This document shows positions 38,171 through 49,926 of a DNA stretch of 64,000 nucleotides, piece after piece (the first letter of the stretch is position 1; each line of letters begins with the position of its first letter). Below the pieces are notes generated by a model, which was not told the DNA's origin, searched no databases, and was given only the letters and a program-made list of their open reading frames with translations. The translations under genes and the position numbers were made by a program. This DNA comes from Gentiana macrophylla. Its lineage: Eukaryota > Streptophyta > Magnoliopsida > Gentianales > Gentianaceae. The stretch covers positions 1 through 64,000 of the forward strand of contig JAOBSW010000184.1 in NCBI GenBank assembly GCA_026214975.1, given 5' to 3'.

Positions 38171-38870
38171 TGATAACGTTGGGGTTATCATAAATGGATT
38201 TGGTTGATTTTAAAGGTGGATATTTGATGAAAATGAATGATTTTTACAGTGAGGCACGGTGGTGCTCAAGAAACATTTGAAGAAAATATGAAGAGAAGAA
38301 AGCAGTAAAGGGCGAGTGCATCTATCGACAAATTGGCAGATGTTATCTGCTTTTGGTATTAATGACTTGTCCTTTTCAGGGTACAACACAACTATTTATA
38401 GGGACTAGAGAGTCGGCGGTTACAAATGACGATAATTAAAGCATTATTAATTATAATTAACTACGTAGCCGATGTGGCAACATTTGCTTGGGCGATCTTG
38501 CTTATAACCACTGCGGTTCTTCGCCTGTAACCGTCGCATGTGAAATCCGTTTGCCTAGTTGAGCGGGCTTGGTCCGGGCTGGTGGACTGCGAGCTGCATA
38601 AAGAAATAGATTGGTCCCTAGTGTTTCATGTCGTCCTGTAAAGGGCGGGCTAGAAAGCTTTGTTGATCGCCGCCTGTTGCCTAGCCAATGATGAAAATCG
38701 TAAAGGCATAAGGCGAGTTGGATTATACTCGGCCCAATCCGGCTTATGAAATGTGAGTTGATAGGGCTGATGACCCTAATCGTTATTTGGCCTACGTACA
38801 TTTCCAATGTGAATCCACAGGCTCTTTTTCGGGCTAAATAGGCACTCATAATTGGCTCAACTATTTATCA
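38171..38870 (-). mobile_element. 5' LTR of a gypsy element
   Basis: A 700-bp segment with TGATAA at one end and TTATCA at the other, next to the primer site. The plus-strand start is itself a small hairpin (TGATAAC, spacer, GTTATCA). A minus-strand TATA box CTATAAATAG is at 38392-38401. The right boundary rests on the inverted end only, because the second LTR is not in the window. Confidence 0.55.
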
Positions 38871-39118
38871 TCAACAAAACCATCAAATTATTGATTGAGT
38901 TATCCTCTCAGAGCCCAATTATCCGAATATCAACCCGATTTAGATTCTGACGATTTTGAGCATCGTCATTGATGTCAATAAGTAAATACATTTAATCGAA
39001 ATACGTGGTCTTAGAAGTATTTTTACGATGCTAATAAATGTGTATATAAAAATCCAAAATACATTTTGACGGATAAATAATGATTTTTTAATTTTTAAAA
39101 GAAGTATCCTCGTTATTA

Positions 39119-39290
39119 TTTTTTTTTTTTTAGGAAACAAATGATATATTTATTAAAACATCAACAAAGACAATACAACGATAACAACCGAACAACCCCC
39201 AGACCAATACCGGACAACCTCCGAAACACCACCAACCAGCTATTGAAAACAACCAAATGAAAAGAAAAGAAAACATGATGAGAAAAACCC
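39119..39290 (-). mobile_element. 3' end of a 5'-truncated LINE
   Basis: Minus-strand reading gives a T/G-rich 3' tail with AATAAAT and a run of about 14 A (plus-strand T run at 39119-39132). This is the style of plant L1 3' ends. The right boundary and any target duplication are unclear. Confidence 0.45.
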
Positions 39291-39414
39291 TAACTACATT
39301 AAATATTATTCCATTACATAGATCTTAATTTGATTATGCGAGTTATTTTCTTTTTTGAATTTTTATGCGCTGTATGATTTTATTTTTTATGATCTTTATG
39401 AGTTTTTTATTTTA

Positions 39415-39480
39415 TTTTAATTTTATTATTATTATTATTTTTTTGATTTTGATTATTATTATTATTATTATTATTATTTA
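39415..39480. repeat. (ATT)n microsatellite
   Basis: Two runs of ATT repeats separated by a T-rich spacer, about 340 bases upstream of the UTP4 start codon. Confidence 0.85.
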
Positions 39481-39589
39481 ATCTGAGAAAGCTCTATCAG
39501 TGTTTTTTGTTCCAGTAAACGAATCTATATAGGCGCAAAAGCCCCCGCCCTCCCCCCATTCCCCATTCCCCTCCCCCCCCTCCCCTGAC

Positions 39590-39822
39590 CCGGACCCGGA
39601 CCCGGACCCATTGCGCTAAAACCCTCCCCGTCGCTGCTTGAAAACCCTAGCCCTCTCAATCGTCTCCCAACATTACTCATTCACATCACAACTTATGCCA
39701 CTCTCTCTCCTAATAGTGCTCTCTCCTTGTCGTCTTGATCTCTTCATCCCACGTCTCTATAGAGTACCTTCCAATCATTCTGTACTGTTCAGGATTGAAG
39801 CCTAGTTTGACCATTAATTGAT
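39590..39822 (+). promoter_or_regulatory. UTP4: UTP4 5' leader with telo-box
   Basis: The stretch contains a GACCCG repeat (about 39586-39608), a telo-box AAACCCTA at 39642-39649, a second AAAACCCT near 39617, and a C/T-rich leader up to the ATG. Telo-boxes are well known near the start sites of plant genes for ribosomal proteins and ribosome biogenesis, which fits the gene. No strong TATA box is seen close by. Confidence 0.6.
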
Positions 39823-42800
39823 ATGTTGGAAGCAGCCCTTTACCGTTCCAGTTCTGTTGAGTGGAAGCCGTCACCGGTTGTCGCTCTAGCTGCCAGCGCC
39901 GACGAGTCTCAGGTTGCCGCCGCTCGTGAAGACGGCTCCCTTGAGATTTGGCTTGTGTCTCCTGGCTCTGTCGGCTGGCACTGTCAGCTGGTATGGTTTG
40001 GATATTCCTACTTTATTTTCCCTGTACCTCATTTTATGTAGCTTCTAAAGAAGGTCTTGAATTGTGGACTTTCTTTTGTTTGTAGACCATACATGGAAAT
40101 CCTGAATCGAGGGTGTCCTCTCTGGTTTGGTGTCGGCCGGGGTCGACAGGTGCACCTAGCGGCCGGTTGTTTTCTTCTAGCATTAATGGATCAGTGTCAG
40201 AGTGGGACCTTTTCGATTTAAGACAAAAGGTAATTTTTTTACTTTCAAGAATGCAGACGGTGTCTTTTTGGTTTTCTGCTGGTAAGCATTTTTGCTTTTG
40301 GCCGAGGCATGAAATGCAAAACATTGCTTAAATCAGGGCTCATTTCAGCTTAAGCATGTTGAGAAAGTAGATTTTGGCCCTAAAACAAACAACTAAACTT
40401 GAAGCCGTGACCGAGTGTATATAATGAAATCAAGTAAATCAACTCTAAGAGCCGTGGCATTATTTAAGTCGCACGTTTTTCTAAAATGTGCTTACTGAGA
40501 CTGTTTACATGTCCCAACCACCGGGTTTTCTCGATTCACAACATGCCTCATATGTGTGCCGCCTAAAAAAAGTTCTTTGTGGGCTTAAACGTGCACAGAT
40601 TTTGGGCCTGAAACAGCTAAACTTGGATATGTGACTGAGTGTATAAATAAATCTTGTAAATCAACTCTAAGAGCTGTGGCATTATTTAAGTCACGCGTTC
40701 TTATAAAATGTGCATGCTCACCGTCAGGCACCTGTATCCAAATCTGATGCACTCTATAATTCCTCAAATGCCATGGGTGTGACTACGAAATCTCCTGGCA
40801 CCTGATCTCTGTGTGACTATGGTCATTGAAATTAATACAGATTAGTTTCTGTGCAGAATGCCTTGGATCTTGTGTGATATGTAGATGATCCAAGAAAAGG
40901 AGTAGCTACTGCTCTAGTTAAAAACACATACTGGACTACTCATGTCCTTGTAGATATCATATATGAAGCACTTGAACCTAACGCCTTTTTGTATCTGTAA
41001 TGTAACGTTTTAACGAATAAGAGAAAATATTTTCACAAAATATTTTCCAAGTTGTCTGTGATGTCAGGACTTTGATTAAGTATGCTAAGTCATGAAGCAA
41101 TTTGTACGAGTTGGACGTGTATGTGTTGTCTAAAAATAAAAATGGAGTAAAATGTGGCTTTCAATCTTCCAAGCCGTTTTATTCTTTTTTTCGTATGAAA
41201 AATATTGTCTTTGTATTTGGTCATGACATAACTATGGCAGCTTATTATTCTGTTTGCAGACTGTGCTAGATTCAATAGGCGTTTCAATCTGGCAGCTGGC
41301 AGCGGAGCCATTTAATTATATGGAACCAAATCTAAGGCAGACCACTGGCCCCTGTGAAAATGGCTCTGCAAATTCTTTAGTTAATGGTAGGTGTGGTGAG
41401 TCTGATATCAGCGAGAGTGAGGACGACGAGGATGATTCTGTTGAACTTTTTGAGGATCCATCTTCTCAAAGAACTAGCCTGGCTCTTGCTTGTGATGATG
41501 GTTGTGTGAGGATTTATAATGTTTGGAGCTCCGATAATTTGACTTATTTTAGGTCATTGCCTAGGGTCAGTGGTGAGATAGCTGCCCTTGTTCAAACGTC
41601 AACCTTTTTGTATAATTGTATTTTGTCTGCTTTAATTTGAAGGTTTATTTTGATCGTTTGATTCTCATCACTAGGGCGCGTATTAAGTGTGGTTTGGAGT
41701 CCTGATGCACTTCGCTTATACTCAGGGAGTAGTGATGGGTAACGTCCTTTGTTTCTCTTGATTTATTCTTATGTAATTTTTTTAGCCCCACTTCTGTAAT
41801 GCATTTTCACATCACACTTCTAGAGTTTGATATATTGGGTACTGACATAGACAAGGGTTTTTCAGGTTCATTAGATGCTGGGATGCTAAAACAGCCCAGG
41901 AGATCTACAGAATAACAGCTGGTCTTGGAGGAGTAGGCAGTGGACCTGAACTATGCATATTGTCATTACTTGCCTTGAGGTAAAAGGATGCTATTTAGTG
42001 TGATAGAGAACTGAATTCAACTGCTAGATTTGTTCATTTTCTTTTTCCTTATTTTGTATATATATTTTTTTGGCTTCAGATGTGGTACACTTGTTAGTGC
42101 GGATAGTACGGGGAGTGTACAGTTTTGGGACAGTCAGCATGGAACTCTTCAGCAAGCACATTCCTATCACAAAGGGGATGTAAATGCCTTGGCTGCGGCC
42201 CCTAGCCATAACAGGGTCTTTTCTGCTGGCTCTGATGGTCAGGTACTAAACTCCACTACTCTTACCCTGCACATTAAATGCAAAAGGGTAAAGGAAGAAA
42301 TAATCCTAAATCGTGATTTGTCTGGATAGTGCAATTTTAACGATAATGCATTGTCAGCTACTAGTTTTTTTTCTCCCTTTAAACCATCTTGGCTCAGAGC
42401 AATTAAGTAGTATGGATAGTAATCAGGAACTTCCCCGAGTTGGTTTTGTAGATGTTTTAAATTGTTATTGTAATGTGTTAAATTACCAACTCAGGTAAGA
42501 GCATTTAATGTTAAGACGTTTGTATAATTACATCTAACAATCTCCTCATGTGTGGCTTGCCAACACATGGACAAGTGTAGACATGCTGTAGCTGAGTAAA
42601 CATTTTAGAAATAGGAATAGTTTTTTCTGTACCGTAGCAGTAACAATAAAGCACAGTTTTCCAGGAAAGGCACAGGAGTGAGGTTTGACTCCTACCCCTC
42701 AGCAGGGTGGAGGGATTGACCTGGTTTCTTGATACCATGATAATATACCAACTCGCCTAAAATCTTTAGTAGTTAGCGGTAAGCGTAAATTATACATGTA

Positions 42801-45800
42801 TATGTAGCTTGATTCATTTTATGGAGTGTGCTGATGGAAATTGATAATGTTGCATTTCACCTTTAATATCTTCCAAAGCCTTCCTGAATTTGAGCTGAAG
42901 TACCACACATCTTTTTTTGGGGATGGGGAGTGGGACGTTGGGTAGGTGGGTAAACTGGCATATTAGGATCTGACTTTACAGCAGATATTGAATTGGTCAA
43001 TTCTGAATTGCCTCGATATTCAATTCAAAAGAATGTTATGCTCATTTTTCATTATAACTTACCACAAACGAGCCAGGATAGTTTCTGGGTCCTTGGAAGG
43101 AAATCTGCTCAAGGGGACTGTTTATCTTGGCCAGTTTTCTAGGTTTGAAAGGAGGGACATTATATGCTGGTCACTATCAGTGGTTGGATTGGGAGGGAAG
43201 CATTTACGATGCCAATCAAGAGGCTTTCCTTGAAATAAGATATCGGACCACTGCTACCACCTGCTCTGCAGGACACTCTTCTGAAAGGAGCTATACAATA
43301 TTGGTATTTCCTGGCTGTTGGCTAATAATTATTGTCGGTGCCCGGTCTGATATGCAATTTGGTGGTGCAAGTATTGATAAGTTAGTAATCACTTGGGCAG
43401 ACTAATGATTATGTCCTCTATAATTGATTGGTCGCTTTAGACGCCACTAGCAGGATGTTACCTTTTGTTCTAAAATGTCAGTTGGTCCTCTTTCCAAAAA
43501 AATATACAGTAAATAAAATATTATTCATTATGATGTTTGGAAGGCATCTGAGATACAGATTGTCCATTATGATGTTTGGAAGGCATATTTTATTCTGAAT
43601 GATAATTACTTTCATTGTGTCTTACATGCTACCCATGTTTGGAAATGAATAACATGATTTTTGCGTGGTGTTGTTGTAAATGCATGCGATGTTGTGCATA
43701 GTAAAAGACCACATGATATGCAGAGTTGGGAAATAGTGGAGGGGTTTGCGTGTTTTCTTGGTGGGACTGTCAATTGTCTGCTCCAAGGCGGTCAATTATT
43801 TTTATAAATGATACAGAATTTTGATTGGGCTTGCTGTTATAGTGTTATTCTGAACCGATTTCCCGTCTCTTAGATGTTCCCCCGTTTTGTATTATTTACT
43901 TAATTTTTGGGAAGTGTTTTCTCTAACTGAATAGCTGTGATCAATTTTCGCAACGGTTACTATTTCTTTTTCTGGGAAGGTGCATTGTCTTGATGTTTGA
44001 ACCAATGTGTTTCTTGTAGGTTATACTTTATAAGCTCTCAGCTGATGCAATTAAATCTGTTGGAGATGTATCTTCCTCTAATGTTAAGAAGAAATGGGTG
44101 TATGTTGGCTACACAAGGGCTCATACTCATGATGTAAGGGCATTGGTTGTTGCAGTACCTATTAGTCATGAAGGTTAGTTCAGCCACTCTGTTTTCCGCT
44201 TGCTGCTAGACTCATCTGAGGCTCTGTTTCATTTTCTAATTCCAATTGCATGGACTCTGGACAACTATTTTGTGATTTTACTTATGTTGTTGTCTTTATT
44301 TTGATAGATGCATCTCCTGAACATAACATCAAGAAGCCTCGCAGAAGGGTTAAACCCCTTGAATTTAGTTACCATAAATGGGCTCATTTGGGTGTTCCAA
44401 TTCTAATTTCCGGTGGTGATGACACTAAGCTCTATGCATATTCTGCAAAAGAGTTCACAAAGTTCTCGCCACATGATATTTGTCCTGCGCCTCAGAGGAT
44501 ATCAATACAATTGGTGCAACATACAATTTTCAATCGAACTCCGTTGCTTTTAGTTCAGTCTCCTCATTGGTTGGATATCTTCTCTGTCCGTTTGAAAAAT
44601 GGCGCACTTTCTGACAGCGAATGTGCCACTTCTGGGGCCCTGCAAAACTGATCTTGTGGCCCGTGTTAAATGTATGGCTTCCCGGAAGATTGTTTGCAGT
44701 GCCATTTCTTCTTCAGGAGCATTGTTTTGTTATTCTGACCATGTAAAACCTAATTTGTTTGAACTGAAGAGGAGTAAAGCTGGCAAGCAGTCCTGGACTA
44801 TTAACAAAAGGCAGTTATGTGTGGATTTACCTTATGCGCATTGTATGGTTTTCAGTTCTGATTCTTCCCGATTAGTAATCGCTGGACACGATCGGATGAT
44901 ATATGTTAGTCTGCTTCTCTGTTTTTTTTTTGTTTTCAAATTTTTTATTTTATTTTTATCAGGTCAACTTTCTCTTTTACTTTATCTTCTGATTTTCTGT
45001 ATTTTAGGTAGTCGGCGTGGAAAGGGCAGAACTTGTTCATGCATTCACACCTTGTCGCAAAGAGGATGGAGATGGATTGCCACCTAGTGAACCTCCCATT
45101 ACAAAGATGTTCACCAGTGATGATGGACAATGGCTGGCAGCTGTCAATTGCTTTGGAGATGTGTATATATTCAATTTAGAGCTTCAAAGGTGCAAAAAGA
45201 AACTATGCATTTGTTTATATTTTATTAACACTAATACACTGTTCCTGATTGATAGAGATTTAGTACTGGATCCTCTATAATTCCATGTTAATTCTTTTTT
45301 TTATTGTCTTACCAACTGTTGGTTACTTCGCAGACAGCACTGGTTTGTATCAAGATTGGATGGTGCTGCTGTGACAGCGGGTGGATTTACCCCGGGCAAC
45401 AGCAACATATTAATAGTCTCAACATCTCTAAACCGTGTTTATGCGCTTGATGTTGAAGCTAAACGGTTGGGTGATTGGTCAATGAAGCATACATTCTCCC
45501 TTCCAAGGAGATACCAAGAATTTCCTGGAGAGGTTATTGGCCTTTCTTTTCCACCAAATTCTAACTCATCAACCGTGGTTGTTTACAGCCCCAGGTAACT
45601 GCGCCGAAAACCTTGGGTCATATTCATTTACAGTATTGACATGTCCTACTCCGTTCTCTGTCCCATCAAGCAGGATTATGTCATACTTTCGGAAGTTTTA
45701 CAAAGCTTTTCAACTGGCATGATCTCGCTTAGGAAGACAGATAATAGAAGATGGATCATCAAATTTCTTTCGGTGTTTTTGTCATTGCTATATTCTAAAA

Positions 45801-46378
45801 TGCAGTTTATCTGCACATTTGACATGTTGGTGAATGATGAGATCATTGTGATGTGCTTGTGCTATGCTTCAATCTTCAATCTGTTCCCATTTTTTATTTT
45901 GTTTTAAAATTATTTTTTCTCTGCCTGCTTAGTGAAGTTTTTGGAATTTGATTTTTTGTTGTTGTTGAGTGTATGGACGGAAATGTTTTTATATGTGTGC
46001 CTTTAAGTATATTATTAATTCAACTTGAAGTGCTAATGGTTTTCATTTTTCAATTGCACTTTTGGGTATAGGGCAATGTGCTTGATTGACTTTGGAATGC
46101 CAGTAGACAAAGACGATGAAAGTGACTTGGCAAAGGGACTTGACGTGGCAGCAGCAAGGAAGCTGCAAAACGGGAGCATGAAGCGAAAATTGGAAGGTGA
46201 TGAAGTACAATTAAAGGCAAAGGCTAAGAAAAACTTTGAGTTTTGTGGCTTCAGAGATCCAGTTTTATTTGTTGGACATCTTTCGAAAAATTCACTCTTG
46301 ATCATAGATAAGCCATGGATGCAGGTGGTTAGAACTTTTGACGCCCCTCCTGTTCACAAACATATATATGGAAGCTAA
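39823..46378 (+). CDS. UTP4: U3 snoRNA-associated protein 4 (UTP4, POPCORN/Cirhin family), 11 exons
   Basis: UTP4 is a WD40-repeat scaffold of the t-UTP/UTP-A subcomplex, which binds nascent pre-rRNA in the nucleolus and starts assembly of the small-subunit processome. Exons: 39823-39990, 40086-40229, 41260-41572, 41675-41738, 41866-41979, 42080-42242, 44020-44173, 44308-44904, 45008-45189, 45334-45594, 46072-46378. All ten introns are GT-AG and their phases fit. The product is about 821 residues, near the size I expect for the family. Repeat-like WD40 blocks run through both halves, for example GSSDGFIRCWD across exons 4-5 and FSAGSDGQ in exon 6. An acidic loop lies at about 150-170, a basic stretch (KRKLEGDE) near 757, and the C-terminus is [13 protein letters not shown]. 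Oddity: in exon 8 the A4 run at 44644-44647 shifts the frame near codon 486. One A fewer or two more reopens the frame through the conserved DLVARVKC block. Confidence 0.9.
40364..40713. repeat. Direct duplication inside UTP4 intron 2
   Basis: About 120 bases near 40370-40490 recur at about 40598-40713: GATTTTGG.CCT.AAACA, GTGAC.GAGTGTATA, GTAAATCAACTCTAAGAG, GTGGCATTATTTAAGTC, AAAATGTGC. It accounts for part of the 1,030-bp length of this intron. Confidence 0.75.
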
Positions 46379-47051
46379 TTGCTCTAATGGTTACATCCTC
46401 TCCCTTTTATTTTGTTTTTTTGTCTTTTTCATGGCTATGCCCCAACATGGCATGAATCATGTTGTAAAATTTTGTCCAATGAGAAATTAATTATTTTTAT
46501 ATCATCAATATGTTTTTTACTGTTAAAACATTTCTCATCAGGATGTTGGTGTTGTCGGCTTAGTGCCAGGGTTCAGTTTTGTTTATGTAGTTATTATAGA
46601 GAATGGCCTTTGTTTTGCTATAGAATGAACTGGCTATAGGTGTTTTGTCTTCTGTTAACAACGATTGACATCTATACCAGCCTTAAATAGAAAGTGGGGT
46701 TAGTACATTTCTTGTTCGCCTAACAAAAGAGAAACATGATTAAAAAATGCCTCGTGTGCTTACAATATTGTGTGATTCGACGCAATCTAGAGAGATCTTG
46801 TTGTGACTTGAAACGGAACCTAGTGGATCGCTTTCATACCCGATCGAATCTTGTGTAAGCTTTTTCAAACCGACACCAAATTGTATTCAAGAGTTTTGTT
46901 TTTAGTAATACAAAAACCGATTGAACAACCATATATGATTTTTTTTTTTAATTTTAATTTTAATTTTTATATATGGTTCACTTTGATCTTTTTGCCGATT
47001 GGTTTGGTTTCTAAAACTTTTGTTCAGTCCTACAAATCGAATCTTTATGCC
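46379..47051 (+). other. UTP4 3' flank, no further gene seen
   Basis: AT- and T-rich DNA after the stop codon, probably including the 3' untranslated region. Frames up to 89 codons are low-complexity, and none has a recognisable motif. Confidence 0.5.
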
Positions 47052-47054
47052 TTA

Positions 47055-47352
47055 GAGCACTCGCATCAGACACTCTTAACGAATACTTTATTATACAATT
47101 TTAAATACACATTTTTCTAGTTTACAGAATCTTTATTTGAGATGAAATGCATCAGACTCTTTATTTTACATAATACGTAAGATATAAAGGAAAATTTACA
47201 GAATCTGAATGAATGCGATAGATGTAAAGGAAATTTTACTGTAATTTGTAGTTTATAATAAAAATAGAAAGATTCATTGCAGCCATATTTTTTTCATAAA
47301 TATCTACAATGTAGCTTTTAAACGATTTTACAAAGATCTATTGCAAACGCTC
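47055..47352. mobile_element. Tourist-like (PIF/Harbinger) MITE
   Basis: A 298-bp AT-rich, non-coding element with ends GAGCACTCGCATCAGA and, inverted, GAGCGTTTGCAATAGA (11 of 16 identical). It is flanked by TTA on both sides (47052-47054 and 47353-47355). The TTA duplication and GAGC-type termini fit Tourist-like MITEs. Confidence 0.6.
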
Positions 47353-47937
47353 TTAAGCTTCAGAGGTGGGTTCATTAATTCAACGTATTGTTTCCTATTG
47401 CAACTTATGTAAACATGCCACGTTACTGTCATATACACACACACAGAACATAGGGCCGACATCACTACCGCTTTGATCAGCTGTTACAAAGGTGAAGTCA
47501 CGAGGATGGATCATCTGCTGTGATAACGTGAAATAACCCAAACGACATCCTTTTGGACCAAATGTGAAAGTAAAAAAAAAAAAATTATAAAATTATTAGA
47601 TCATCACCAAAACAACGTCGTTTTGGAGTTCTACACTTGCACAGCAGGGGATCCCGATTCGTGAAGTCACAGCAAATAACCGCCTGTCTAAAAGGTAAAA
47701 CTATAAGAAAGTAAATGTAAATAGTTAAGTTAAATTGGATATATATTTCTGGTAGTAAGACTACCATAATGTTAATCTGATGATCCAACTTTGTGGATCC
47801 ATCTGCTATTCAAAACCCACCAAAACAAGTTCCATATCTTCTTTTTTTTTGCATTTACAGACACCTCTGGTCAAGAAATGCCCCTCCCTAATTCCTATTG
47901 TTTAGACTATACTAGCTTCTTTTCTTAGACTAGAGTA
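47353..47937. other. Intergenic, one palindrome
   Basis: No gene seen. It includes a 20-bp near-palindrome CCAAAACAACGTCGTTTTGG (47607-47626) around an ACGT core, and a related half-site near 47540. Confidence 0.5.
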
Positions 47938-48103
47938 GCTCTCTTCAAGTCAATTCACTTGCTCTTCCACTCAACTACAATTTGCTATTTTTTAAAAATA
48001 GCAAATTTTAGTCAACAATTTGTTTACTAGAATTTGTCAATATACTTTCTTATTGACAAATTTTAGTCGAGTGGAAGAGAAAGTGAATTGACTTGGAGAG
48101 AGC
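47938..48103. mobile_element. Fold-back element with about 48-bp inverted repeats
   Basis: The left arm GCTCTCTTCAAGTCAATTC... (47938-47986) pairs with the right arm ending GAATTGACTTGGAGAGAGC (48056-48103) with only a few mismatches. The loop holds a second palindrome around TTTTTTAAAAA and a third around GTCAATA. It is non-coding and MITE-like. I see no clear target duplication. Confidence 0.7.
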
Positions 48104-49926
48104 GTCGTTTTGTGAAAGAGCTATTCAAGCCCCCTCCCCACATGTTACATTAATCAAGTGTGTCTGCTTCTTTCCTTCTCTCGTCTTCATCCATCCCGGT
48201 TGATTCTAGCTTTGAGGGGCCTGGGCCTGTCAATGTAACAGGAAAAACAAAAGCATCAAAACGCGCAATGATACGTCTATATCTGACATTTACTTCACTC
48301 TCTCACAAGTTTCTCTTGAGAGCCACAGAGAAAGTGTAATTGAGGAATACTAATGGAAATTTAGTATCACAGTTGACAGTCCTCCTTTCGAAACAAGATC
48401 CGATGAACTAACATAGTAAATCTATTTCTGCCAACAAACCCTTCCCATTAGAAGATTGATATTAGCCTTTAATGTTTTCAGATCACATGTCCAAAACGAA
48501 AAATCTCGAGGCAATTAGAGATGGCCAAAGAATGACAAACAAACAAAGGGAAAATTCCCTGAAAGTAATATAACCAACTTCTTTACCACTTGATGAAACA
48601 ATATATATCAGCTAAGTTTACACATTATAATTCTCACGAAAAACGAAAACGTATACATTAAAACTCCTCGATAGAAACGTCCTATCTATTCGGGGTTTGG
48701 GGAAGGGCAGGTCATTTAGGTGTAACTATACTGTCATACCCTATCTGCAACATAAGATGTTCTTTAGTTTTGGCTGCTCGAAACCGTGAGGTAAAAGGCT
48801 TCTCGATAAACAAAAGCAAGTATTTTGATCAGTCAAGTGTCTTTAATAGTAGTGGATTAATAAGATGCTATGTTTGCTTTTCACAAGGTCTATTCCTAAG
48901 CAAAAGATATTTGCTTGAGTTCCAGGTACTATATATTCCACCAGTAAAATGATTTCCTGAAGCTCAGGTTGTATCAATATAAAGAACCACAACTTTTCAA
49001 AATAAAGCACCAAATGAAGATGCTGCTGATAAGGAATGCCCCCTCCGTGTTTAGGATTCACACTACGTCTCATTGTCTCAATAAATCTACGATGTACAAA
49101 ATAAAAAACTTCCTATGAATGTCCATAGATTGGATGGAATGATGGCGTGTCAGACTGTCAGGCTTACCATACAAAGTAGAAAAAGAGAGAGCGAAAGTCT
49201 CTCTGAGTTTGAGTTATCCACAATGATTTGTCATCCGAATAGGATTGATTAAGAAAAACCCAAGATGAGGAAACTTTCGCAGCAACAAAACTGTTGTTTC
49301 CTTATTGAGTTTGGCTGATATGTTAATTCCACTAGTTACAATGTTATGGAGAGAAGTGTAGAATGCTACGCGCAAAGTCGACAGATCAATACACCTTTTA
49401 GGCACTTGATTATGACAGTAACTTAAGTTCAGAGGGGTAAGGGGAAACAGAAGAGGACATGGTGGAGATATATATATAACAAAACCATATAGAAACCTGA
49501 AAATGACTCCCCCCCCTCCCACCACCCCCTTACTACCTACCCTGTCATCCTTCATTAAGAGTACACCTAAGCAACAAGTTTTTAACTATACCAATTCAAA
49601 CCACATCCATGATCTGCATTCTAGCATCTGAAGAGATAAGGCAACATAATATATATTCAACGAAATCAAAATAAAGCCTCTCTTAAATCATTGGGCCTTC
49701 ATCGTGTGAAGGTATTTTCCTCTTTAAAAGACAAGTTTGAATTAGTTTTGCACTCTAAAAAGAATGCAAAACTGATTCAAACTGTGCAAAACTGATTCAA
49801 ACTTGTCCTTGTATATATATAAATATACATATAAGAAACACACATACAATATAGTTTGCAGATGACTTTTCAAACACTTGAAAGACATGTTTCAAAACCA
49901 GGAAATTACCATGTAAAACACACAGA
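48104..49926. other. Intergenic region between UTP4 and the minus-strand gene
   Basis: About 1.8 kb without a gene I can support. The 113-codon minus frame at 49214-49555 has no motif and a skewed composition. The right part may hold the 3' untranslated region of the gene that ends at 49927. Confidence 0.45.

Noticed and set aside
42988..43405. Overlapping 81- and 92-codon frames inside UTP4 intron 6 as a missed exon
   Set aside because: Exons 6 and 7 join in phase with a continuous WD40 reading (SDGQ then VILYKL), and these frames have no WD40 pattern.
49214..49555. 113-codon minus-strand ORF
   Set aside because: No motif, biased composition from C-rich runs, and no flanking splice or start context.
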